A DNA stretch of 64,000 nucleotides, from positions 1-64,000 of the forward strand of contig JAJOHG010000136.1 of the NCBI GenBank assembly GCA_021029095.1, given 5' to 3'. This document shows, one piece after another, positions 50,455 to 62,802 of this stretch. The DNA is from Phellopilus nigrolimitatus. Its lineage: Eukaryota; Basidiomycota; Agaricomycetes; Hymenochaetales; Hymenochaetaceae. Position numbers and translations under genes: made by a program. A model generated the notes under the pieces. That model saw only the letters and a program-made list of their open reading frames with translations. It searched no databases and had not been told where the DNA came from. Numbering within the stretch: position 1 is the stretch's first letter; every line of letters begins with the position of its first letter.

Positions 50455-52467
50455 ATGGCCCCACCGCCGAACGAGACACCGGAGGAGCGCACGAGCCGCA
50501 TACAACAGGAGGAAGAAGCGACGAGGATCAGTGAAGCGATCGACGAGTCGCTGAAGCTGGAAAGACAACAAGCGAGGAAGAGGAAGCTCGTCAAGCTTTT
50601 GCTGCTTGGGCAGAGCGAGTCTGGTATGCCTTACATTTCGTCCTTCAGGTTAGTCAACATGCGATTGACTTTCTACGCGTATTTTCAGGGAAGTCGACTA
50701 CTTTACGACGTGAGCTTCAGCTGAGACCGCATTCTAAAGCGCCGCTTAAACGTGAAACTCATGCCCGAACCCTATTCCTCGTTCACCAGAATTTCAACGA
50801 TTATACACCCCCTCTGCTTTCCGCGAGGAGCGCATACTCTGGCGGTCCGTCATCCAGCTCAACCTCGTGCGGTCGGTGCGCAAGATCCTCGACGCGCTTT
50901 CGGAGCACACGGACGCGGTGTTCGACAACATGTCGGTCGCCGAGGGCGACTCCGATGTGGACGAGCACGCGTTCGCGGCGGGTCTCCACGAGCTCGGGAT
51001 GCGCCTGCTCCCGCTGCGGCACATCGAGCAGCTGCTCATCGCGAAACTCGTCCCGCCCGACGAGGACGAGGCGACGCTCTTTGGACTCTTCGGTGGTGGC
51101 GGGGGCGGGACCGCGAACAGCCAAGAGATTTTCGTGCGCCCTGGGACGGCTTGGAAGGGTTTCGTCGCGCGAGGGAAGGGTATGGGCGGCGTGCGGCCGC
51201 AGACTCCGGGCTCGGGACCGTGGACAATGGACCTGCAAGACGAGCCTACGGCGGTGCTACATGAGTGTCGGCATGATTTGATGGACCTTTGGCGGAATCC
51301 GGCGGTGAAAGAAGTCCTCCGCAAACGAAAGATTCGTCTCGAGGAACAACCTGGTTTGTAAGTAATCCTGTTCATACTCTAGAATAATCCTATAATGTTT
51401 TATTTTTGGTTTCTTCGATCAGCTTCTTAAACGATCTTGGACGGATAGCAGCTCCCAATTACATGCCATCGGATGGTATATCAACTATTTGTCCAGATTG
51501 TTCCGATATTGATTTTCTTTTTTGTTCAGATGACGTGCTGAAGGCACGATTGAAAACAGTAGGTGTATCAGAATACAAATTCGAGATGGAGACTGCGGCT
51601 GGGAAGGAGAGCGGGACAGAATGGCGGATAATAGACGTTGGTGGATCGAGATCGCAAGTCAGTGTCTACTTTGTCACGTCTGCGGTATCTTCTAACATAT
51701 CCAATTCTTCAACATGCCTTAGAGACGTGAGTCTTGCCTGTTAAAAAAAGTGGCATGATTTTTTTAATTCCTTACTTTTTTCCAGCAACTTGGGTCCCAT
51801 TCTTCGATGATGGTATGGTGCTTTCGCACTTCATATTCTGGTGTCATTATCTGAAACTCTGTTGCTGCTAGTGGACGCGATCATTTTCTTAGCACCAATA
51901 TCTGGCTTTGATCAAGTCCTCGCTGAAGACAAGAGTGTCAACAGACTAGTAAATATCCAGTTCTCCTTCGATCACAGAAAATTCTCATCTTGTTGTCTAC
52001 AGGAGGACAGCGTCCTTCTATGGAAAATGATATGTTCGAATAAATTACTAGCGAATGTCGAACTCGTGCTCTTCTTGAACAAATGTGATATACTCGATCG
52101 CAAGTTGAAAACTGGGGTATCTCTGGCGAAATACGTGCGCAGCTTCCAAAGCCGATCGAATGATGTGGAAACGGTTCAAAAATGTGTGTTGATTCGCGAA
52201 CTACGTCTATATTTCCTTAATCATCTTTTGTTTGTTTGTATCTACTAGATTTCCGAGCCAAGTTTGCTGCGATACAGCGAGAATATTCGCCCAAACCGAG
52301 GAAATTCTACGGTTTTTGCACATCGGTGACGGTGAGCTTTTTTTAATACTATCGTATACAAGGATATATAAATGAGGGTATAGGAAATCACGACGACTTC
52401 CGGAATTCTCGCCAGTGTGCGCGACATGGTCGTCCGAGAGCATCTCAAGCGATCCAGACTCCTATGA
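50455..52467 (+). CDS. Atypical heterotrimeric G-protein alpha subunit
   Basis: This is a multi-exon gene. The P-loop is GQSESGKST, then TTLRQFQ, and the helical domain ILWRSVIQLNLVRSV. A Gly-rich insertion (GGGGGG near 51100) and extra residues enlarge the helical domain. Switch I reads LKARLKTVGV, keeping the catalytic Arg and the Mg-binding Thr. Switch II reads DVGGSRSQRPTW, where the usual GTP-hydrolysing Gln is Ser. NKxD is FLNKCD, and the TCAT motif is altered to FCTSVT. A 4-nt microexon (51723-51726) supplies RP. The first in-frame ATG (50455) lacks an N-terminal MGxxxS acylation signal. The protein belongs to the divergent fungal G-alpha class; slow GTP hydrolysis is expected by inference. 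Confidence 0.88.
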
Positions 52468-53535
52468 CAGCTTTTCAAGATCGTACACCACGCACATGGG
52501 CACGCGATGCTAATATTCGACGCTTTCTTGCAGAATATGAGCGGTGTCTTCGCTTGGAATGCTCTCGTCCCTCTTCAATTTTTCTTTCTTTCCCGCCTTT
52601 TCTCTATGTTGTAATGTCCATCACGAATTATCTTCCGTCCTGCTCGCTCGTACTTGCATTGAGTAAGCCAACTCGGCACTGCTTTTTCTCTTTAAGCATG
52701 TTATGCGCCTCTGATCCTTCGAGTCGGCCTCCGTCCTAAGCGGGGCCTGACGTTCGTCCGCTGCTCCCGCCAGTTCTTCACTCTCTTTCGCATATCATCG
52801 CCCGTTTGTAATGTCTGTTTCCTTTCCTTCTTTCTTCATGTTTTTGACACGTCATCACTTTCTGATTTCTTTTTTTATATGTTCTGCACAATTTAACGTT
52901 TGTATCGGCCGGTAGAAGATGCGGTGTAGGTTCATATGTAGGAGTTTATATCTAACATTACACTTGACATAATCGTTGATGACCGAACTTCTTCTACATA
53001 TATTTTCTCCTATCCCCTTTCTATTGCCCTTTTCACTTGTAGTCCTTACCATTGCCATTCCTACAGTTTTTCCAACGCCAGCATTTATAACAAAACGAGT
53101 CATGTACGTTGCGTATGTCGTATACAAGTGAATGCATCGCTTCAACTTTCTTGGCTTTCCACTGCCATGGTTAGAGCGGTGAATCGGGAGGAAGTGTAAA
53201 TTTATAATTCAAAGGAAGCCTTCGTATGGTTTCGTAGGCTTGGAGACATGCGCCACCGTTCATCTTTCAGACGTCCGCTCAGCGTGAGATCATGTCCGCC
53301 AGAGTTCATCTGCACGTTGCATTAAGCACAGCGAGATTCCATAAACGACCTATAAAATAAGGTAGGACGGCGTATGGACGGAGCACACGCAAAGTCCACC
53401 GAGATGTGCACATGGCCTATCGGAGGAAATGATTTCAAGATTTCAGATAGTAAAGAAGACAACGAGATTACGAAGTCGGTTACGACACATCGCGTCTATG
53501 CGAGTGCCGTGTCGTGAGAGTGGTTCAAGGCATTA
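52468..53535. other. Intergenic, no gene seen
   Basis: The 3' flank of the G-alpha gene, T-rich with short ORFs only. Confidence 0.5.
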
Positions 53536-53834
53536 CAGGTGGGTCCAGAAAGTGTCCGCCATGCCTATATATGGAAATTCGTTCCCATCCGCGCTGCAGC
53601 CAGCTCACCACCCGATTTACCGCCGGCATCGTCCCCAACCTCAACCAAACACTGGCTTCAAATTACACAAAATCAAGTTAAATTTTAATAAATATAGTCC
53701 ATTAGACACATGAGATAGAGATGCATCAGGATTTGAAGCTAAGGAGTTGCAGAATGACTTGCTGAGCTGTCTGCAGCGCGGATGGGAACGAATTTCCATA
53801 TATAGGCATGGCGGACACTTTCTGGACCCACCTG
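53536..53834. mobile_element. TA-flanked MITE with 64-bp terminal inverted repeats
   Basis: The 299 bp element begins CAGGTGGGTCCAGAAAGTG and ends with its reverse complement. The terminal repeats are identical for about 64 bp and mostly matching for several more. TA dinucleotides flank both ends (53534-53535 and 53835-53836), as with Tc1/mariner insertions. No transposase is present. The terminal sequence differs from that of the palindromic element at 11840, so the two belong to different families. Confidence 0.88.
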
Positions 53835-55991
53835 TAGGATTCTGACGCGTATTGGGAAAGATCGAAGCCGACAGAGCATTTGCCGCGGGAGACAGCACGC
53901 TTCACACTCCACCAATAGTTGATGGTTACGTATTTGCAGCAGACCACATTGCACGTAGCTTGTTGCGCATCCATCGGATGGCTAATGTCCTGACGATGCG
54001 ATTGAAGGATCAAAGCACACAGGGACGCAGTGGCAAGAATAACCGGTGCTATTTTGATGAAAATAATGCCACGGCGGACATTTCCAAAATGAGTTTGAAG
54101 GTGGAACGTGCGTTTCGAACAAGCTTGCCTAAACATACAGATTGACAGTTGAAGGTGGTGAGGGACATCAAAGAAAAAAAGGGAAACAAAATGTGACTAC
54201 TAAAACTCACGCGGAAGTTACTGGGCGTGTGGTCGCCTGCGAAATTCCGCGCACTTTTCGCCATCGAGTCGTTGAGCCACATGGGTATCAATCCAGGGTA
54301 CGGCTCTATAGACCGACATCACAAGAGCTGAAGACTTCGTTGGGATCCTCCCCTATAGTTTGCGCCTGTAAAGTGTGCTTGGGAAGACATAACATTGCCA
54401 TATTAGAGTTACAGGTCCTACAGCTGTTGAGAAGCTAATGCGTGGAGGGTGAGAGTGAAGTCGGTATTTAAAACTGTTGAACTAGGATGAGTTGAAAGGA
54501 AGCAAAGCAATGGCCCTTCAAGCCAGGCTTACAGTAGTGGTCCGCGTCCGACAGCATTGTAACCGAAGAACTCGTCTAAGGCCAGCGCGAACCTTGCAGA
54601 CTCAAGAGACAGAGACTCTGAGGATAGTTCTCAGTTTTTCAGTAGATCAGCTCGCGGTAGCGGACAAAGAAAACGAAGACGACTTTCAAATACTGCCTTT
54701 TCCCAATCACGAGAAACCGTTGTTTTCATGACGTTTCAAAGGGATATAGCTTCTGCCAGTAGCATAAAGTAACGTGAACTCCTTGGCTCGTGCAGAAGAT
54801 GTTATTCGATAGGAAACTTCCGAGTTGCTCAGACGCGCAAAGTGCCACGTCAATACGCACAAATAACGCGTGCTCCGTTTGGCTACTTAAGTAAATGGGT
54901 GGCGGCAGTGTTTGCAAAAGGACAAAGCCAGCGAAAGGATATTATCAATCACTAGTCCACTAGCCTCCTCACAACATCACAAAATGCACCCGCGATAACC
55001 ATGGATATATGTTCCTGCCGGACCCTTTTGGTCATAACTGTGTTGTTTGTAACTGCCCGTCAGAAACGAGTTGCTATGAATACAACTGCGTCGATGCAAC
55101 CACTCTCACGTCGCCGGGTCTAGCATTTGCATTCCCATGGCTATAACTCGACAAGAGAATGTCAGAATAGAAATTGAGATGTGAATGTGCACACGGAAGT
55201 AACCCCACACTGTATAGAAGTCTGACCGAGGAGCACAGTCTGCATCCATATTATCTTCTTCCATTGTGATCAAAATTGAGAGGTACTTCGCTTTGAATTT
55301 ATTTTCTGCATTTCCCATGCTGAACAGACTCATTCGCCCTTCCCGTAGCTTGTCAAAGAAAGTGAATGTTCTTGAACTCGGGGTGCTTCTCTCACATCGA
55401 CAAGCCTCAAGGCAAAATCAGGATGAGAAAAGGAGATCGAGTCGGAAAGTTAAATCTCAAACAAGCTACTTCCAAATTATTCCATACTGATAGATCCTAT
55501 GAAATAATTATTCAAAAGACATCCTATGATGACCAGCGGGGAACATGGTCATACTGTGGATAAGACTACATAGGTGGCCACCATTAGGAGGCGACGGATA
55601 CCTTCGATATTAGTGTCAATAGGCAAACCTGTTATATGCAAAAAGGTACATGAGGCCAGTGAGGAAAAAGCTGTCGTGCGTTTTGCGTCGAAGTCGCGAG
55701 GCATCCTCCTCAGAATCCTGTTCACGTTAATAAATCAAGATAACGCGTGGCCAATTAGGCAGGGAGTGGCATTTCAAGGTTCGGATTGATTGATGTAGAA
55801 TGTCATAAGTATCGTAGTAGTCCACACAACTAAGTCTATAGCTAACACAGTCACAGCACGGAACAAAACATCATTATAATTTTCGTTAGCCCTTTTTGAT
55901 AATTTCCCGCGCGGAAAAAGAACAGAAACAAGAAACAAGCCGAAATCTGCTTCCCCTCTATACACGTAGAACATGTTACAACACCGCGCAT
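53835..55991. other. Intergenic, 2.2 kb, no supported gene
   Basis: Contains short ORFs. A minus-strand stretch near 54190-54300 (PGLIPMWLNDSMAKSARNFA, then a GTGAGT-like donor) reads like an exon, but no partner exon could be joined. Confidence 0.35.
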
Positions 55992-58900
55992 TTATGTCAG
56001 CTTAACGGAAACGCGCGGCTGAGCAAGATCAGCCATGTTGATGAAGATGTCGTCGGCAGGGTGGCGGTACAATGGTGCACGGAGGCGCTTCTGGTCGAGG
56101 TGGTGCCCGATGAAGCCGATGCTGCGTCCGAGGACGAACAGACCATTCAGCGTGCCAATCTATAGGAGATTTCCATCAATATTAAGTAAGAGAATAGATG
56201 AGAAAAACACGAACTTTGATGTATTCATCAGCCTCCTCTGGCGTGAAGGCTCCGCTGTCACGAAGCAGGTCGACAAAGCAAACGGCGATGCACCCGTCAA
56301 CGTTAAGGATAAGTGTGTCCTTCTTCGCCGTGGTGACCTTCTCGACTGCGAGCGCATAGTCGAGCAGCGAGTGGCTAGGGAAATGCTTCAACACATACTC
56401 CTTTACGAGCTCAACACGGAGATCAGGGTTGTTCACGCTCTTGATCTTGTGCCCAATGCCGCTAACTATAGAGATCTCTCAGTAAATGATAAACAAAGAA
56501 AGTGATTATGCACGCACTAAGCTTGTTCGCCTTACGCGACTCATCAACGAACTCACGTGGGGTGAGGCCGGTGTCGCGCGCATTCGAGAACATGGAGGCG
56601 GCTTCGTCGAGAGCGCCACCGAAGCGGGAGCCGATAGTGAGCAAACCAGATGCGAGCGAAGAGATGAGGTCCTTGCCCGCACGGGTAGCGACGATCGTGT
56701 TCATGGCACTGAGTAAGGCAGTTTAGATAACACTAACAAAAATGAACTGAAGACGACGTACCCAGAGACAGCAGGGCCATGGTCAGCCGTAAGCATCAGC
56801 ACCATCTCGATGAACTTGGTCGCCCATGGTGGGAGGCGGCGCTTGAACCAGAGCAAACTGACGACACCGCCGAGGCCGATATCCTCCTTGAACACATCTG
56901 TGATGCGCATACCCGCGTAGAGCAGCTCCTGGCCACGCTCGTCTGAGATCGTCGAGATGAACGCAGCAGGCTTGCGGATGAGCCCAAGCTCTTGCGCCCA
57001 CTTGTAGTCCATCGGGATGACAGGCGGCTCGCGCTCCGGCTTCGGGCGGACTGCACCACTCGCCACGAGTACGTCGTACGTCTCACGGAGCACGTCCGGC
57101 AGGTCCTCGAACGTCTCAGGCACGACAATGCCGGCGGCTTTCATCGCCGCGTTCTTCGCATCCGCCGTTTCCATAAGCGAGTTCGCCATCGAACCCGCAT
57201 GTCCGAACTGCACCTCTGTTGCGAACATCTTCGCGCACGTACCAATAGCCCATGCAACGATGGGCTTGCGGATCTTGCCCGACTTAACGGCGTCGATCAC
57301 GCGGTACTCCTCGATACCGCCGACCTCTCCAAGAAGAACGAGCATCTTGCAATCGGGGTCGGCCTCATAGCGCAGGAGGTGGTCAATAAATGTCGAGCCA
57401 GGGTAACGGTCACCGCCAATTGCGATACCCTCGTAGGTACCGTTCGTGACGAGCGAAAGAATGTTGTTGAGCTCGTTGGACATACCTCCGGATTTGGAGA
57501 CGTAGCCGACGGAGCCAGCACGGTACAACTTCGACGCGATGATGTTGTCCATCATACTGAACAGAAAAGCCGAAAATCAACAGATATTATTGAAATAACA
57601 AGACGAAGACATACCCTCCAGAGTTACCGATCTTGAAGCATCCGGCCTTGATACCACCAACGGTAGCGGGACCAACGATGAGGATATCCCTTTCTTTCGC
57701 AAGGTACAGGATCTCGCGCGCGTGCCTCTCCGGAACACCCTCAGCAATAATAGCGACCGTCTTGATTTGGCTCGAGAAACGCATGATGTCAAGTGTGCTA
57801 CTGTACACACTGCGGCTTGATGCGAAGTTAACGACAACGTCCGCATCCGGGTGCTTCTTCACGGCCTCCTCGACGGATGTGTACACCGGCAGGAGTGCCT
57901 CTTTCGTTCCCCAGTAGAACTTCTGGATATGATGGCCGCCGAAGGGATAGATCATCGCCGCAACCGAGGGCGTGTCACGGCCACATGAGTAGTCAAAGTC
58001 AAGCATGCCCTGAATCGCGCGGGGCTGGAGACCATAGACAAGACTGCGCGTCTTCGCGTCGAAGGGACGGAACCATGGGCGCGCCGATCCCTTCTTGCCA
58101 TCCGGGAAGTGCACAATCTGGTCCCCAGGCTGCGTGCGCTCTCCGGACGCGTGAATCGCGCCGATCGAGGCCTCGTCAGAGGGCGCACCGCCAATGACCT
58201 TGCCGGGAGGAGGCGAGCCAGGCGCAGACGGCGGGATCGAACGTGCAGAGCTCACACCTGATTTGCGGGCTGACTTGACGCCAAGTGCAATAGGGACAAT
58301 CTCGGTGATGTGAGTGTCCGGGCCGTACACCTTGATGGGCACGCCGAGAGACTCGCCGAGGAGGCGCATCGCTTTAAGACCTTCCTGGTAGTTCGGACCG
58401 CCGCGACGGACGAAGATCTTGACACTGTGCGCAATGAGGCCGGCCTTGTACTCTTTCAAAGCGCGAATGATACCCTTGAAAGTTGAGGCAACATTCGTGA
58501 AGTTGGCAATACCACCACCAATGATGAGGATCTTGCCATCGGGCTTGGGCGAGCCGCGAGTGATAAGGTCAATAATCGTCTTCGCGTACTCGTACGTCTG
58601 GCCCTCGGTCGGAGCACCAGAATACTCGCCGTAGTTAGCGAGCTCGTGTGAAAAGCCGTGCGCAGCAATAGCATCGGAGTAGACAACGGAGGCACCACCA
58701 CCTGAAGTTCAAATTAGACGCTTAGAATAACATTAGCATTTGATCGCGAAACTAACCAGCAACCATGGTCCAAACGCGGCCCTCAGGGTTGAGGACAGTC
58801 AACTTAAGAGAAGCACCAGTCGAGCCATCGAGCTTCTGGATGTAGGCCTCCTCTTTGGTGAGCTGCCTACCGAAGGGGGCGGGCCAGACCATCGGCGGGC

Positions 58901-60159
58901 CTCGGTCGGCGCCAATGACTTTGGTCGTAGACGAGCCTTGAGCCGGGGCGGTGACACTCACATCCCGAGCAATAGCCCACTTAGGGCCACAGATGCTCTC
59001 GGCAGTCTGGTCGAGCTTCGCGGCCATGTCGAGGAACTGAACGATGGGCTCAGCACCGTTCTCGCCATCGAGGACGATGAGCGGGTTGATCTCGAGATAG
59101 GCGAAGTGGAGGTCGGCGTAGACGGCGTAGATGCGGGTGATGAAATCGATGAGGGTCTCGCGCTTCTTAGCATCGGTGACGTGGGTGAGGAGTGCGGATG
59201 CGACAGCTTTGCGAGCGGGGAAGGGTGCGCCGACAGGGACGTCGAGCTTGAGGGCTTTCGCATCGACATCGCCGATGTCTACACCGCCCTCGTGGGTGAA
59301 GAGAATAGTGTCGCCCTCACGAGCTGAAGTGATACAGATGTAGAATTCAGTGTGGGACGGATGGGGGAGGAACGGCTCGACGATGAAGTTGGTGAGAACA
59401 CCTGTGGTTTTTTCGACCTGAAAGAGATCGACGTTAGTGCGTTCCGAAAGTTTGCCCGCCAGTTCGACCCCGCTGCATGAAATTGTATGGACGCGGCCGC
59501 TCGTTCGCATATGCGCGTCGGGATGCGATAGTTACATAAGCACATTTTTCCGCTTCGGGGAAGACAATATCTGAACTTAGAACACGCGTCCGCCTGCAGC
59601 TAACTCCAGTCGTCTGACGTTCTAATCGCCCATCAGAGACATGAGGGGGCATCATACGGCGACGAAGACAATGATAAAGAAATGAACAAGGTGGGGAATG
59701 CAGGAGGAATGCTCCGGGACATAGCATCGCAGTAAATTAGATCAAGGAAACGGTCTCTCACCTGGACAGGCTTGCCCGCTCGTTCCGCAATCCACTGCTT
59801 CGCGTCGGGCCAGGTCTTGTTAAGCGCAAGAAGCCCCGCCTTCCCGCGACGCTTGATGAGCTGGTCGGGCTTCGCGACGAGCTTGCTCGTGTACACCCAT
59901 TGCGGCACCTGGCTGTCCGGTGTGATCGTGTTCGTTGCCTCGTCCCACGAGATCTGCGCAACCTGCGGTGTCGGGTACACAAACGGTGTCGCGAGGTCCG
60001 ACTCAGGCTTTCCGCCAGAGAGCGACGGCGAGCGCGAGAGCCAGTACGCAAGGACGAGCTTCGCGTCGAACTCCCTGATCGCTGTGGGTATATGCGCGTC
60101 GTCAGTAGCCTGCTCTGTGACATCGACGAAGACGGCGACAACATACGCTTGGCGGACAT
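55992..60159 (-). CDS. ATP-citrate lyase, single-chain
   Basis: This cytosolic enzyme cleaves citrate with CoA and ATP to acetyl-CoA and oxaloacetate, feeding lipid and sterol synthesis. The 13 nt first exon (60159-60147, MSAK plus one base) joins over a 65 bp intron to give [19 protein letters not shown]. Motifs: [69 protein letters not shown] and [12 protein letters not shown] in the ATP-grasp half. A Ser/Pro-rich linker then leads to [28 protein letters not shown] and GHAGSMANS, with the catalytic His. The citrate synthase-like end has [16 protein letters not shown] and [16 protein letters not shown]. Both halves are on one chain, as in animals and basidiomycetes; ascomycetes split them. 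The second intron (59761-59418, 344 bp) is unusually long. Confidence 0.96.
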
Positions 60160-62802
60160 ATCTGGAGATGATCAGCGGAAGTAGGAGAGTCGGAATGAAC
60201 GACTCGAGGGGCAAGAATGCAAAACGCGAGACAACTGATGGTCTATAAATTCGGGATGACCTCCCCAATGTTCTCACGATTAGGATCGACCCACAACGCC
60301 GCGCTTCATTTTTTGTTTAGTCTCAACGGTGTTCATTCCTGTCTATCCGGTAAATCGTACGACCCCATTTGTCTTTCGATTATCAGGGCCATCCTGCTAC
60401 ACCTTAATTGTTTTTGTCTCAGAGACAAAACCGATGCTCAAAGACGATGAAATATGTCTCCAAAGCTGACCGAACTTAAAAACTTCCGGGGAAGTGCGAC
60501 ACGGACTCATGTTACATGTACATATCCATTACACCACTGGTAAATTTCATGATGTGCTCGCGCTGTCAACGTTTTTTATGATATTTGTGCGCGTCTCGAC
60601 TTTAGCAGGAGGCATCGATAAGTAATACATTTCGGACAGCCGAACAAGCATGCGGAATCCGCATTGCAAATTAACTCGACGTTGACTAGTACACCGCGGA
60701 CTCTATTTCATTGCAAAATGTATGAAAATGTTCGAATGTCTCAAATTCTCCATTTTTATAATGATGCATAATCCTTGAGACTCGGAAGCCCGTCAATTCC
60801 ATTTGGTTGACCTTTCGCGTCGGATCTTTAAATCTTCAGCCACACTCACGCAAGAATGTACCCTCGAGCTCAGTTCTCCATCGAAACTTTGCCTAGTGTG
60901 CGATGCGTGAAAGTCTGACTCCGGTCCAACGGAGGTAAGTTAGCATGTTCATCGCAAATCAATACTATGCATCCCTGATTCTATTCGCGAACATGGGCAC
61001 TTTTCAGACCTCCCTGCAAGCTGAGAAATAACCCGGCGTGTCTCGCATGGAAACTCTTTTTAATTGACCGTGTACAAACTTACAGCCGTGTGCTGATCAT
61101 CGTATTCCAAGCCCACGGCGTCCCGTTAGCTCCTCTACGAACACACGCATTCGCAAAGCAAAAGCCGGCTTCCCATCTGTAATCCCGGAAGGCGTCGCGC
61201 TATACATTTGTTCGGAACAATTTGCTTGTTGAATCGGGATTTGATGAAAGCAGGCGAACAAGGGGTTTCGTCGATATTTACTAATAAAAAAGTTTGCGAT
61301 AAGACAGGTACGGAATACATTGCCGTTGGCATTGAAAAGCACCTGTCCAAGCCGCCTGTGACCGTGAATTGCGCCCGCAAGAAAGTGCCTCAGATTATAT
61401 TGAAACAAATTCGACAACGAGACGAATGGTTCCCGAAGTTAGACCGGGCCGTCGACGGACCTGATAAGTTCAAGCATGAATCAATGCACGACGGGTCGAG
61501 CAAGCTGTCGAAAGGGCAGATTCCACGAACCGTGTCGATAACAATGCCCCCGACACGACAGTATTCCTTTCAAATATCGTATTTAGTAATCCTCACCGTA
61601 CGTATAGTTCTCATACTAATGGCGACAACCGAAGTGTTTTGTATTTTGAGTGGGCGAACGCACAGCGCATCGTTGCGAGTCTCGCGCGTCTAGTGCAAGA
61701 CGTTCCAGTGCCTTCGGTGTCATCGAAGTCGCCTCCGCATTGCATGCGCAGTTAGCAGGAGAAACTTGCGCGCCGCAATCGAAATTAGTGCCGTGCCTAC
61801 CAGCCGCGTTTCAGCCGTCCTAGTAGCCCCGGCCGCAGATACAAAGTTTCCTAACAAAATCTCGTCCAACAAGGGAATGGCACCACCCAAAGCCTCGCCA
61901 ACCAAACATCTTGATGTTTCGACGTCATAGTAAATAGTTCCAATACCAGTGTTATAACGCGCTGAAAGGACACAAAGACAAAGCCTGAGCTTCTTCCTGG
62001 TGGTGGGTATCTTCGCGGTTACGGAACGTAGGATGCATACATGTTACCATGACCGTGTCGAGTCCCAATAAAGCGTCTGCGTTCATGAGCATTTATTTAA
62101 AACCAACATAGATATTTGTATTTTCGGTAGACCACCCGAGCGCAGAAATAAATTCGTCCTGCAAGAATTTACCAGATAAAAAAGACAAAAGAACATACCA
62201 AGACTAGAAATCAAGCCCGAACTGTCGACATGGGAAGTCGGCAAAACCCTGGTATAGATACAGATTCATCCGAAAAAACTAGTCAGGCTGGCGCGGCTTG
62301 CACCAACCGATAAATGTTGTAGAGTCGGGGAGAACAGACAACCAGACAGTATAAAAAACCCGACGATGCACTGGCTTCCACTTGAACCGCGGAAGTGTAA
62401 GTTATAAGTGGGCATGGCCTTCAACTACGTATGCTGACGTAGATGTGTTCACTAGGTGTCATTATCGTGATGTCTCGAATTCCACGGCATTTTTCGGCTC
62501 GATGTAGCACAATTCGGTGGGGCCACTAACATCGCTACGTGAGCTTAGCAGCGGCGTAGTACGACTTACTGGACTTTTTTGAGTGGCTCACTCACTCATC
62601 TACAGTTTGCAGCTCAGGTAGAAAACGTCAAGGTGTAGAACGCCGACGCGAAGTGAATCACATGTTTTTTTCTACAGCGCGGAATTAAGATGGTTCAGAA
62701 AAAGCCAACGATATCAGAGATATACAGCTCGCGGACTTTGTTGTGTATAACAACACATGCATATATATGCACGTGTAGTCGAGTGCGACTAGCGGGGTAC
62801 AC
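60160..62802. other. Intergenic, 2.6 kb, no supported gene
   Basis: Short ORFs only. A 161-codon plus-strand ORF (61208-61693) and an opposite-strand stretch near 61207-61080 with RVFVEEL followed, after a frame change, by GLEYDD hint at an acetyltransferase remnant, but neither is convincing. Confidence 0.35.

Noticed and set aside
53726..54136. 136-codon minus-strand ORF overlapping the MITE
   Set aside because: The C-terminal third is the MITE terminal repeat and the rest has no known motif; not a transposase.
61080..61207. Acetyltransferase (GNAT) like stretch on the minus strand with RVFVEEL then GLEYDD
   Set aside because: The two motif pieces are in different frames and no further GNAT motifs follow; too short to call even a pseudogene.
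61208..61693. 161-codon plus-strand ORF
   Set aside because: No domain, no splice context, irregular composition with a chance hydrophobic end.
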